Source: Tolypothrix bouteillei VB521301 (GTDB lineage: Bacteria > Cyanobacteriota > Cyanobacteriia > Cyanobacteriales > Nostocaceae). Taken from it: 64,000 bases of DNA. Where the stretch lies: positions 7,437,555 to 7,501,554 of the forward strand of contig NZ_JHEG04000001.1 of the NCBI RefSeq assembly GCF_000760695.4, given 5' to 3'. A model generated the notes under the pieces. It ran no database searches. It was not told the DNA's origin and saw only the letters and a program-made list of their open reading frames with translations. The translations under genes and the position numbers were made by a program. This document shows positions 28,715 to 37,594 of this stretch, one piece after another (the first letter of the stretch is position 1; every line of letters starts with the position of its first letter).

Positions 28715-31700
28715 TTAGTGACATTCACGACTCATCACGAGTCGCCCGTTATCCAGATGGTAAACACCAGTAGCTTCGATGATTGGATCGCCTTTTTGCC
28801 ATAACGGAGGTTCTGAATTGCCTATTTTACTATTCTCAATACCATGCACTTCACCAGTAGGATATACAGACATATTTGCATCGCCTGGGCGATTTGGTAA
28901 TCCACCAGAACCAACGATAGTAAATGACCCTTTCTTAAGCTGACTGCGAACGATACAACTATTTGCAATGAGTGCGTTAGTGTCGATGAGGTTTTGTGGT
29001 AACTCTGTGAGGCTGTTTTGGATCGACGTTGTATCTGGGAGTCGGATAATTCCAGAAACCCTACCAGTAGCATTGACATCCACACGTTGATTTCCATCTA
29101 AAGTACGGGGTTCTGTATCGCGGGGAGCAGGACGATAGTTTTCGCCGAAGAAGGCACGGGTATCAAGAGTAATATTACCGCCTTTTCCATCTCGAGCAAA
29201 AGCAAGAATGTCGCTGTCATCAAAGGCGATGATAGAGTTGGCGGTGACGCGAATATCGCCCCCATTGCCTGCACCACTAAATACAGAGGTAAAAATGTCA
29301 CTGTCACCGAACAGACGAATATCTCGAGCGTTGATATCAACAGAGCCACCTGAAGAAAGTTGAGAAGAGGTAAAAATACTACCATTTCTGGCATTTAGAC
29401 TCTCATTTACACGAATAGTAATATTGCCAGCTTGACCCTGATTGGAAGATACGGTTGATAAATATGCGCGATCGCGGATATTTAAGATTCGAGTTGTCAG
29501 TGTTACATCCCCTGCTTTTGCACTTGAATCAATACCTATAGTTTCGCTTCCTAAAGCGCTGGGTCGTCCGCTAGCAGAGACTCCTTCTATGTCTACTCTA
29601 TCTGCAGTTACCTCAATGTTTCCACCGCGACCCCGCCCAAGGGTAGAAGCTGATACTTCTGCACCATTCTGAATTAGCAACACAGGAGTAGTCACTGTTA
29701 AGGAACCAGCCTCTCCTGTGGCTCTTTGTCCAGATTGAGTAAATAAGCCACTGGAAAACTCACCGATACTAGATGTACCAATAAGTTGTACTTGTTTAGA
29801 AGCATTGACAGTCAAATTTCCGCCTTTACCTGAGTCACGGGTACCAGCATCAACCCGTGCTCCATGCTTTAGGAATAATATAGGAGTGGTAATAGTTATG
29901 TTTCCTGCATCTCCTGTTCCCAGTGTTTCTGAAAATAAGCCACTAGGAGCCAGCTGATTTCCAACAGCAGAAGTACCAATAAGTTGCACCTCCCGATCGG
30001 CGTTGACAGTTAAATTGCCCCCTTTAGCTGCACCAAAGGTGCCAACTGATACCTGCGCCCCATCCTTCAGCAATAACACTGGAGTGTTAATCCTCAAATT
30101 TCCTGCTTGTCCTTTTTCTCTTGTTGCAGCAAACAAGCCGCTACCATACCGACCATCAGCAGATGTGCCAATCATTTCTATAGATTCAGAAGCATTAACA
30201 GTTAAATTTCCACCTTTGCCCGAGCCAGTAGTGTTAGCATTGACTTGTCCACCATCTCGAACAAGCAATACAGGAGTATTAATCGTCACATCTCCAGCAT
30301 TTCCTGAGCTTAAAGCTCCAGTTACTATAGCACTAGGACTATCAGTAGAGGTACCAGTCACTTGAACTTCCTTGGAAGCGTTGACATTCAAATTTCCACC
30401 TTTGCCAGCACCATAGGTGCTACCATCAACTTTTGCTCCATGCTGAACCAGTAACACTGGTGTGGTTATTGTTAAGGAACCAGCCTCTCCTATTGCTGTT
30501 CCAGTAGTTCGAGTAAATAAGCCACTGGAAGACTCTCCATTAGCCGTAGCACCAATTAGCTGTACCTGTTTGGAGGTATTAACAGTTAAATTTCCACCTT
30601 TGCCTGAACCACGGGTACCAACATCAACCCGTGCTCCGTCTTGAACCAGCAGTACAGGAGTAGTAATTGTGATATCTCCTGCATTTCCCGTTCCTTGTGT
30701 TTCAGAAAATAATCCAGTGGTAAATTGACTATCTGTAGACTCACCAATCAGTTGAACTTTTTGAGAAGCGTTAACAATCAAATTTCCACCTTTACCCGCG
30801 CCGAAGGTACCAACTGAAATCTGTGCCCCATCTTTCAGCAATAACAGGGGAGTATTAATTCTCAAATCTCCTGCCTGTCCTGTTGCTCTTTTACTAGCTG
30901 AAGCGCCTAAAACAATAGCATTATCACTGGAGGTGCCACCTACAAGTTGGACTGATTCAGAGGCATTGACAGTTAAAACCCCTCCTTTACCGGAACCACT
31001 CGTACCAGTACCAACTCCAGCTCCACTCCGAACTAGCAATACAGGAGTAGTAATTGTTATATCTCCTGCATTTCCTGTTCCTAATGTTTCAGAATACAAT
31101 CCACTAGGCAGACTATTATTAGACTCACCTATCAGTTGCACTTCCTTAGAAGCGTTAACGATTAAATTTCCCCCTTTGCCCGATCCAAAAACACCTACTG
31201 AAATTTGTGCTCCATCCCGAACAAGAAGAGTAGGAGTATTGATTATCATATCTCCCGCTTGTCCTGTTGCTGTTTCCGTAACTCGAACACGTAAACCACT
31301 GAGGAACCGACCGTCAGCAGATGACCTAGCGACTTGCACAGATTCAGAGGCATTGACAGTCAAACCGCCTCCTGTACCTGACCCCGTAGTATTTGCGCTT
31401 ATAAATGAACCATTAGCAAGTACCACGTTTCTGCCTTGCATTTGAATACTGCCACCACTATTGCCATCGGCAAAAGCAACACTCTCTTGACCCAGACGAA
31501 TATCCTGAAAGTTCTCAACACCCTCATAACCTAGAACATAACCACTGTTACTTGGTATCAGACTTACAAAACTACCACCACCAACTCCTCCTAGCTCAAT
31601 TCGTCCATCCGGTGCTCTGAGAGTCCCTTCTTCTAGAACTATGTCTCCACCTACAAGCCCCAAAGTTCTCCCTGGAGAGACTTTCAAACCGGGTGCTATA

Positions 31701-32314
31701 TTGAAAAAATCAGCAAAAATCGACAAAATACCATAACCTGATTCATTGACGATCGCTTTAGGACTTTCTCCAAATTGCAAACCAAGAGGAACACCTATAG
31801 ACAGCAAGGGGGCATTTTGTGGTGCAGTTGCATTAAATTCCTTTCCATCTGCAAATTTTAGGCTACTGGCTGTACTTGCCAGAAATGAACCACCAATATT
31901 CAAACGAGCATTGTTACCAAAGATGATGCCGTTGGGATTGATTAGAAACAGGCTGGCGTTACCGTTTGCTGCAATTAAACCATCAATACTAGAGACAGAC
32001 CCACCCGTGACTCGACTGAAGATATTTTGAATATCTAAAGCGTTGAAAAAGTAAGCAATGCTTCGTGTGGGAACAGAGAACTCACGAAAGCTGTGAAACA
32101 AGTTACTTCGAGCTTGGGTTCCGCCCCCAATAATTCTGATGTTGTCAATGCTAGTGACTTGAGAGTTATTAGGTAGGGTGTCATCGGCAATGATTTGGGC
32201 ACTCGTGGGAATTTGTTGAAATGCGATCGCTCCTATACCCATCGTCAAGCCAATTATTTGTCTTACCCGGTAATGACAATCCTTTTTTCTTCCTAATAAC
32301 TGACGCAGCAACAT
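28715..32314 (-). CDS. two-partner secretion exoprotein (TpsA 3)
   Basis: 1199 residues. The signal peptide ends near IPTSAQ; the TPS domain has NLFHSFREFSVP and LINPNGIIFGNNARL. The body has unusually regular long repeats of about 60 residues: LLVRDGAQISVG, then GSGKGGNLTVNASKEVQLIG, then SSGLFSET and GNAGDITITTP. The C-terminal module has Cys1120 (ANSCIVRS) and Cys1198 (SREC), the only cysteines of the mature chain. GAGG lies five bases before the ATG. A candidate promoter lies about 400 bases upstream (32716-32743), implying a long leader. It is one of five passengers probably sharing the TpsB at 56211. Confidence 0.9.
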   Translation of the reverse strand: MLLRQLLGRKKDCHYRVRQIIGLTMGIGAIAFQQIPTSAQIIADDTLPNNSQVTSIDNIRIIGGGTQARSNLFHSFREFSVPTRSIAYFFNALDIQNIFSRVTGGSVSSIDGLIAANGNASLFLINPNGIIFGNNARLNIGGSFLASTASSLKFADGKEFNATAPQNAPLLSIGVPLGLQFGESPKAIVNESGYGILSIFADFFNIAPGLKVSPGRTLGLVGGDIVLEEGTLRAPDGRIELGGVGGGSFVSLIPSNSGYVLGYEGVENFQDIRLGQESVAFADGNSGGSIQMQGRNVVLANGSFISANTTGSGTGGGLTVNASESVQVARSSADGRFLSGLRVRVTETATGQAGDMIINTPTLLVRDGAQISVGVFGSGKGGNLIVNASKEVQLIGESNNSLPSGLYSETLGTGNAGDITITTPVLLVRSGAGVGTGTSGSGKGGVLTVNASESVQLVGGTSSDNAIVLGASASKRATGQAGDLRINTPLLLLKDGAQISVGTFGAGKGGNLIVNASQKVQLIGESTDSQFTTGLFSETQGTGNAGDITITTPVLLVQDGARVDVGTRGSGKGGNLTVNTSKQVQLIGATANGESSSGLFTRTTGTAIGEAGSLTITTPVLLVQHGAKVDGSTYGAGKGGNLNVNASKEVQVTGTSTDSPSAIVTGALSSGNAGDVTINTPVLLVRDGGQVNANTTGSGKGGNLTVNASESIEMIGTSADGRYGSGLFAATREKGQAGNLRINTPVLLLKDGAQVSVGTFGAAKGGNLTVNADREVQLIGTSAVGNQLAPSGLFSETLGTGDAGNITITTPILFLKHGARVDAGTRDSGKGGNLTVNASKQVQLIGTSSIGEFSSGLFTQSGQRATGEAGSLTVTTPVLLIQNGAEVSASTLGRGRGGNIEVTADRVDIEGVSASGRPSALGSETIGIDSSAKAGDVTLTTRILNIRDRAYLSTVSSNQGQAGNITIRVNESLNARNGSIFTSSQLSSGGSVDINARDIRLFGDSDIFTSVFSGAGNGGDIRVTANSIIAFDDSDILAFARDGKGGNITLDTRAFFGENYRPAPRDTEPRTLDGNQRVDVNATGRVSGIIRLPDTTSIQNSLTELPQNLIDTNALIANSCIVRSQLKKGSFTIVGSGGLPNRPGDANMSVYPTGEVHGIENSKIGNSEPPLWQKGDPIIEATGVYHLDNGRLVMSRECH

Positions 32315-32497
32315 TGTACCTCACGTAGCTTTTCTATTTTTGCAGTCTCATAACCCAATCAATCATCAAAATATCACTATCTAGCTTTTTAGAGAATGCA
32401 TAAAAGTGTAATTTTGAATTTTTACTTATCATTTTTGGGAGTCTCCCAATTTGGCTCATTATACTGAATCCGCGTCTTATACCCCCCTTTATAATTT

Positions 32498-32544
32498 AGT
32501 CCGCGAAGGCGGACTTTGTTTGGATAGACGCGATTTTAATCGCA
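32498..32544. repeat. dispersed Nostocales hairpin element
   Basis: AGTCCGC-GAAG-GCGGACT (32498-32515) forms a 7-bp stem with a four-base loop, and a second small palindrome GCGATTTTAATCGC follows. This pattern is familiar as an interspersed intergenic element in Nostocales genomes. Confidence 0.55.
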
Positions 32545-32715
32545 AACGTGTTTTTTCCAAATTTGGATGCTCCCTCGTTTTTTGTAATACCAAATTTTCT
32601 GTTTAAAGATTAAAAAAATCTGCAACAACTTCATAGAACAGTAATTATCCCTGAAGTATACTCTTTTCTGTAAGATCTATTGCAGTTTTCTGCATACACC
32701 GTTAGAATATTTTGC

Positions 32716-32743
32716 ATTTCAGCATACACAAAGAGTGAATGAA
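32716..32743 (-). promoter_or_regulatory. candidate promoter with TTCATTCACT box upstream of TpsA 3
   Basis: On the minus strand, TTCATT (32743-32738), a 16-base spacer and TGAAAT (32721-32716) resemble -35/-10 elements. The TTCATTCACT core matches the better-placed promoter of TpsA 4 (48783-48811). The 400-base distance to the start codon weakens the case. Confidence 0.3.
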
Positions 32744-32834
32744 TTGTTTCAGCGGTTTTTTTAAGCTATGAATAACAAGAACAGTTCATAGCTTGACCAA
32801 TATATAGCAATCCTAAACATTTGTAAAAAATTGG

Positions 32835-32868
32835 AATGGCTAATAGCTAATGGCTAATAGCTAATGGC
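32835..32868. repeat. short tandem heptamer repeats (TAATGGC/TAATAGC)
   Basis: Alternating copies of the heptamers GCTAATG and GCTAATA run for 34 bases. The same heptamers recur at 58000 and 61149, where they form large hairpins. Heptameric repeats of this kind are typical of filamentous cyanobacteria. Confidence 0.7.
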
Positions 32869-33075
32869 TTTTTGACTATTAGCAGCCTTCACTCTTATTT
32901 TTATATTTCATTTAGGACTGCTATAGCAGTTTTATCTGATTTATGTAACTGCAATAGACAAGACAGAAATGAGATAATTTATCCAAAAATTAGGATTGCT
33001 ATAAAAGTCAATTAACTGTTTTTTCGCTTTTATTCATCAATTAACGCGAGGAATTCATTGTGAAAGCAATTAAAA

Positions 33076-33366
33076 ATGAAAAGTATTTATTTCCTAATAC
33101 TTCTCATGTTTTTCTTAAAAGTTTTTGCAGTGTCTATTGCTACATTTATATTTTCAATATCTTATGCTAATTATAATATAAAAATAAATCCTACAATAAA
33201 AGCTGCTAAAAATTCGTGTCAAATTTGGGTAAAAATGAACGAAAAAGACAAATTAACGTCGATAGAAGAAATTAAAATAGGAAATTATTTGTATAACTCA
33301 CAATTGCAATCCAAAAGGGAGAAATTTCAAGATTTTTTTCAAAAAGAAAAATTGCAAATGGTGTAA
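33076..33366 (+). CDS. small secreted or membrane-anchored protein, unknown
   Basis: 96 residues with a strong N-terminal hydrophobic segment (YFLILLMFFLKVFAVSIATFIF) that could be a signal peptide or anchor, then a polar Lys-rich part with one Cys (NSCQIWVKMNEKDK) and a charged helix (SKREKFQDFFQKEKLQ). No family is recognised. The nearest ribosome-like sequence (GAGG) is 27 bases upstream, so the start and even coding status are uncertain. Codon use is AT-rich like the flanking DNA. Confidence 0.4.
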   Translation: MKSIYFLILLMFFLKVFAVSIATFIFSISYANYNIKINPTIKAAKNSCQIWVKMNEKDKLTSIEEIKIGNYLYNSQLQSKREKFQDFFQKEKLQMV

Positions 33367-33441
33367 CTTACCGCGTAAAAGAGAGCAATAAGACAGCTAA
33401 ATAATTGTTAATAACTTAAAAGTCTTATAGAATTGCCATAA

Positions 33442-33705
33442 AACGATCTCGACATCAATGCCTTTTTAGCTGATACGGAATACCGGAGGCGCGATAAGCG
33501 GAGCATAACCGAAGACAGCCGAATTGCTGCCAAACAAGAAACACAACAAGCTCAACAAGAAACACAACAAGCCAAACAAGCAGCACAACAAGCTCAACAT
33601 GAGGCACAACAAGCCAAACAAGAAGCAGATGAAGCAAAAAAAAGAGCAGAAAAATTAGCAGAACGCTTGCGCCAATTGGGCATAGATTTAGATGAGGTGG
33701 AGTAA
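33442..33705 (+). pseudogene. 3' remnant of a Uma2-type nuclease gene (coiled-coil tail)
   Basis: An open stretch of 87 codons without a start codon encodes a Gln/Ala/Lys-rich heptad coiled coil (QQAKQAAQQAQHEAQQAKQE) and ends with KLAERLRQLGIDLDEVE. This tail is the usual end of one subgroup of Uma2 endonucleases. The nuclease core and any ATG are absent, so it is a relic. The reading frame of the coiled coil is still clean. Confidence 0.65.
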
Positions 33706-34267
33706 CAATTCCTGTAGACGGAACACCTTTTCAGGACTGATTGATGGTAGTACTATCAAACAAAATCGAACAACCACCCGCACGGCATCATAAATAGAGA
33801 ATGGAGATAGCAATATCATGAATGACTGGAATTTGCCTCGGTAAGGCGGATGCCGTTGCGGACAGGTGCGGTTTAAAATGAAATTACCAAGGTGAAAGAT
33901 TTAGCTACAGCGTTGGAAAACCGACAACAACGGCATATAAATGTGCTACCGATCTTAGCAAAATCATACCATAAAAAGAAATACAATGCAAAATGCAGTT
34001 TTCTGCAATAGGACTTACACCACTGAGCAACGCTCCATGATAAATCGTGCATTCAAACTAGCATAAACAGTAAATGAATACCTCTGTCTATTTCTGTATT
34101 CTCTAAATTGAAGCAACAGTTAAGTACGGTGGGGTGAAGAAACATAACTTTAGAAAAATCGGTGGCTCATTACAAAGTTGCGAACAGCTCAGGAGGTGAC
34201 ACAACAGAAATAAATCTAGCACAAGTACAAAATTAAAGTCTTTAACATTCAGGAGTGTAAAAGTATT
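33706..34267. other. intergenic region before the desaturase gene
   Basis: 562 bases without a recognisable gene. AGTAAATGAA at 34069-34078 resembles the AGTGAATGAA boxes seen upstream of TpsA genes. AGGAG lies 12 bases before the desaturase ATG. Confidence 0.4.
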
Positions 34268-35926
34268 ATGAATGCAATAGTACAGGCTTTTAAGCACGCA
34301 CAAATCTTCAGACGTCAGGAGAACGATCGCGAACCTTCTGAGGTTGTTGTCCGAGATCCACGCATCATTGAACAGACTAACAGCATCAAGACTCAGAAAA
34401 AGCCAGAATCAACTTATGATGCGATCGCAACAAAAACACCTCTTACTACGCCCAACGACAGCCATCAAGAAAAGCCAGAACCACCTCTAGATGAGGCTCG
34501 TGAAGAGGTTCCAAATGAGCCACCTCCAAGTCTACCTAACGCATGGATCTACGACGGGCAAGTATACGATTTATCTGACTTCATCAAACGGCATCCCGGC
34601 GGTGAATTTTTCATCGGACGCATGAAAAATAGAGATATCACGATACTAGTTAATATTTTTCATCCCAATCCGCAGAAAGTTAAAAAAATCCTCAAGAAAT
34701 ATGCCTTGAATAGAGAAGCTGTACCCGAAGATGTTCATCCCAAATACGCGGCTCCAGAATTCTTATTTCATGAAGGGTTTGATGGCTGGAGAGATACTCC
34801 CAAGTTTGATTTCGACAGTCAAGAGCGACTTCTCGATCGGATTAAAACAAGACTAAACACGCCAGAAATGAAAAAGAAAATCGCCCACATGGACTTTATG
34901 TTTGACGCGATCGCTCTCATTTTAGGCATCATTTACATACTCGTGCAAGTACTACGACTGGGCTTCACACAGTATATGCCAATTTATTTGTTTGTTCCAC
35001 TTATGGTGGCGCTAAGAATCTCACTAGCAGGTGCGGGTCACTATTTTATCCATCGACCACAAGTTGGGCTGAACAAAGCACTCGAGCAGGTTTTTGATAT
35101 TAACTATGTTCCAATGGCTTTTGTAGTCACTGATGGTCACAGCTTAATGCATCATCCATGCACTCAGAGCGAAGTTGATATCAAGAGAAATGTATTCACC
35201 GCTATGTTGGAACTTCCTCGTTTTTATCGGGTTCCAGTTCACACCATACATAAATTGGCACACGTTCTCACTGGTATGCTCGTTCGAGCTTCTGAGATAT
35301 GTATATTGGGGTTCAAGTTTGGTGTAAAGGACTTATACGGTTCTTGGCAAAGAAGTCTTCTCCATTATGTCGGTCTTATTGCCATGCGTATACTTCTTCT
35401 GGGCGAGTTAATTTTGTTTGCGATACATGGCGATATCGTGGCTTGGTTTGCCCAATTTATTCTCACCGTATGGATCAGCACTTTTATGATTGTCGCTAGT
35501 CATGATTTTGAAGAGATAGAAAAAGACGACGCTATTAAACAAGCAGAAGATTGGGCAGTATTCCAAATTCAAAACTCCTACGATTTGACTATGATTGGCA
35601 ACAAGTATGTTGACTGCTTTCTATCAGCAGGTCTCAGCCCACATCGAGTACACCACGTACTTCCTTATCAAAAAAGTGGCTTTGCAAATATCATCAGTGA
35701 AGATATTGTTCGAGAAGAGGCAGCGAAATATAACGTTGTGTGGTCAAAACCAAAGAATTTCTTCCTCGATCGCCTTCCCATCTTGCTAAGACATTACTTG
35801 TTTCATTCATCAAGAATGGCAAAAGAAAACAACTTTACACTCTTAAAAGAGCACTTTCATCCACAAGCATTACTGAGATCGATGAAATATGTTCTCGAAG
35901 GTATTGTTGGTATCGGTTCGATCTGA
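34268..35926 (+). CDS. cytochrome b5 fused fatty acid desaturase-like enzyme
   Basis: 552 residues. A polar N-terminal stretch (1-90) precedes a cytochrome b5 heme domain with HPGG at 109-112 (FIKRHPGGEFF). A membrane di-iron desaturase domain follows, with histidine boxes HYFIH (258-262), HSLMHH (291-296) and HRVHH (459-463), and four or more hydrophobic segments between them. The third box has His where front-end desaturases have Gln. Family knowledge says such fusions introduce double bonds or hydroxyls into acyl chains using b5 as electron donor. It is 72 bases upstream of a type III polyketide synthase, so it may tailor the acyl starter or the lipid product (inference). The N-terminal 90 residues have no known fold. 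Confidence 0.85.
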   Translation: MNAIVQAFKHAQIFRRQENDREPSEVVVRDPRIIEQTNSIKTQKKPESTYDAIATKTPLTTPNDSHQEKPEPPLDEAREEVPNEPPPSLPNAWIYDGQVYDLSDFIKRHPGGEFFIGRMKNRDITILVNIFHPNPQKVKKILKKYALNREAVPEDVHPKYAAPEFLFHEGFDGWRDTPKFDFDSQERLLDRIKTRLNTPEMKKKIAHMDFMFDAIALILGIIYILVQVLRLGFTQYMPIYLFVPLMVALRISLAGAGHYFIHRPQVGLNKALEQVFDINYVPMAFVVTDGHSLMHHPCTQSEVDIKRNVFTAMLELPRFYRVPVHTIHKLAHVLTGMLVRASEICILGFKFGVKDLYGSWQRSLLHYVGLIAMRILLLGELILFAIHGDIVAWFAQFILTVWISTFMIVASHDFEEIEKDDAIKQAEDWAVFQIQNSYDLTMIGNKYVDCFLSAGLSPHRVHHVLPYQKSGFANIISEDIVREEAAKYNVVWSKPKNFFLDRLPILLRHYLFHSSRMAKENNFTLLKEHFHPQALLRSMKYVLEGIVGIGSI

Positions 35927-35998
35927 AGAGAAAAAAGTATTACAGATTCTGCGATTTGTCAGCCAAATAACGCAAGTATAAGTCAGGAGAAAGACTGC

Positions 35999-37312
35999 AT
36001 GAATACCAAGACTACCCTAAAACAGCAAAACCAAACAGGTCATTATCCTTTGATGCAGCCGATTCAAACTCAAGCAACACAGGGTCTTGAACGGCTTAAT
36101 ATCAATACCTCCAAGCAATTTTTGCCCACCATAGAGAGTATAGCAACTGGTACTCCTAACAACGTCATTCGACAATCTGATGCTGCTAATTTTGTTGCTA
36201 ACCTTCCAAAGTTGGCACAAAATCAATTTCGGATTGCTAAGCTTTATAATAATACTCGAATCGATACAAGACAGCTAGCTATTAACTTGATGTCTGAAGA
36301 AGCGATCGCCCTTCTTGGGAGCGGTAATAGCATTCAGTCTCGCATGCAGATGTACATGGAGTATGGTGTTCCTCTAGCTGAGCGAGTTGCAAGAAAAGCA
36401 TTAGAATCGGCGGCTTCAAGTCTAGAGAGTAGCGATCCTTTGCGATCGGAGCCGACAATTGAAGATTCTATCGGTCTTATTGTGTTTGTATCGAGTACGG
36501 GTTTCGTTGCACCAGGAGTCGATACAGAATTGATTAAGAGGCTTGGACTCAGACGAGACACAGCAAGAGTTACAGTGAATTTTATGGGTTGTGCAGCTGC
36601 AATGAATGGACTGCGTGTTGCTTGCGATCGCGTGCGAGCTTACCCAACGCACAAAGCCCTTTTAGTCTGTCTTGAACTTAGCTCCATCAATGCAGTGTTT
36701 GAAGATGATATCAATGATGTGATTATTCATAGCATTTTTAGTGATGGATGTGCTGCGGTGGTGATTGGAGCTTGTGAAACAGAACAAGCGATCGGTAAAG
36801 GTAAAGTGGTGATTAAAGATCACCTAAGTTATCTTGTTGAAAATACTGAAGACGGTATTGTTCTTGGTATACGGGATAATGGGATTACTTGTCAGCTTTC
36901 GCGTCAGTTACCCGATTATATTAAGACTGGTGTGAATTCAGTTATCGAACGTTTTCTCGCAAGCCATTCGCTGAATAAAGAAAATATCGATCTGTGGGCT
37001 ATTCACCCTGGCGGTACGCGCATTATTGAGAACGCACAGCATTCTCTTGGGTTGAGCGATAATCAAGTTGCTGATAGTTGGGAGATACTCCGTCAGTATG
37101 GCAATATGTTGAGTCCCTCGGTATTATTTGTTATGGAACGAATGTTACTCAGATGTCAGGATTTTCTTAGTATCGAGCGAGAATCAGTGGCGTTGGAAAA
37201 TCCAAATCTTGATGGGAAAAATTCAACAGAAACAATGAAAGCGTTAACTGGAATTGCCTTTTCGTTTGCACCGGGAATTGGAGTAGAAGGTATTCTGTTT
37301 CAGAAGGTTTAG
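35999..37312 (+). CDS. type III polyketide synthase (chalcone/stilbene synthase family)
   Basis: 437 residues, longer than the usual 350-400 because of an N-terminal extension of about 40 residues. The catalytic triad is complete: Cys198 in NFMGCAAAMNG, His336 in WAIHPGGTRII, and Asn369 in YGNMLSPSVLFV. These enzymes extend an acyl-CoA starter with malonyl-CoA and cyclise it to resorcinols, pyrones or phloroglucinols. Bacterial members frequently take long fatty starters, which would fit the adjacent desaturase. AGGAG lies nine bases before the ATG. The downstream ABC exporter gene begins 282 bases later. The product cannot be predicted from sequence alone. Confidence 0.93.
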   Translation: MNTKTTLKQQNQTGHYPLMQPIQTQATQGLERLNINTSKQFLPTIESIATGTPNNVIRQSDAANFVANLPKLAQNQFRIAKLYNNTRIDTRQLAINLMSEEAIALLGSGNSIQSRMQMYMEYGVPLAERVARKALESAASSLESSDPLRSEPTIEDSIGLIVFVSSTGFVAPGVDTELIKRLGLRRDTARVTVNFMGCAAAMNGLRVACDRVRAYPTHKALLVCLELSSINAVFEDDINDVIIHSIFSDGCAAVVIGACETEQAIGKGKVVIKDHLSYLVENTEDGIVLGIRDNGITCQLSRQLPDYIKTGVNSVIERFLASHSLNKENIDLWAIHPGGTRIIENAQHSLGLSDNQVADSWEILRQYGNMLSPSVLFVMERMLLRCQDFLSIERESVALENPNLDGKNSTETMKALTGIAFSFAPGIGVEGILFQKV

Positions 37313-37594
37313 ATGAACTAGCTAGAAAATGGAGACTGGTGATTGGGGATTGGGAACTGGGAAAGAAACATTTTCCTGTTTGATTGTGGAATTTTTCCGG
37401 GAATGATTGTTTTGATATTAGCAGCAAGTACTCATGTAAATATGCTGAAAATTCTTCCAATGACTCATAACAATCCTCACTAGTTAACTTTAATTATACT
37501 GACTTAACTCAATTGCAGCATACCTCTCCAAACGCTCTTACGCTCTTTGTTATCTGACAAGAAAAAACTATCATCACACAGGAAGAATAGAAGT

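Larger units (their letters stand above)
32315..33075. other. long intergenic region with repeats
   Basis: 761 bases with no convincing gene. It contains the upstream region of TpsA 3, a GAAG-loop hairpin (32498), a heptamer repeat tract (32835), and AT-rich sequence before the small gene at 33076. A GTG with GAGG in front at 33060 opens only 36 codons and is probably not used. Confidence 0.45.

Noticed and set aside
32835..32868. Possible CRISPR-like repeats
   Set aside because: Units are seven bases long without spacers, and no cas genes are in the window; these are heptamer repeats.
33060..33170. GTG start with GAGG in front, in another frame than the 33076 gene
   Set aside because: It opens only 36 codons with no protein-like pattern; the longer frame with a signal-like N-terminus is preferred, though with low confidence.
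33455..33637. Minus-strand frame rich in Leu/Val/Trp, like a membrane protein
   Set aside because: It is the antisense of the Gln/Ala/Lys coiled-coil repeat in the Uma2 relic; hydrophobicity arises from the reverse complement of CAA/GCA codons.
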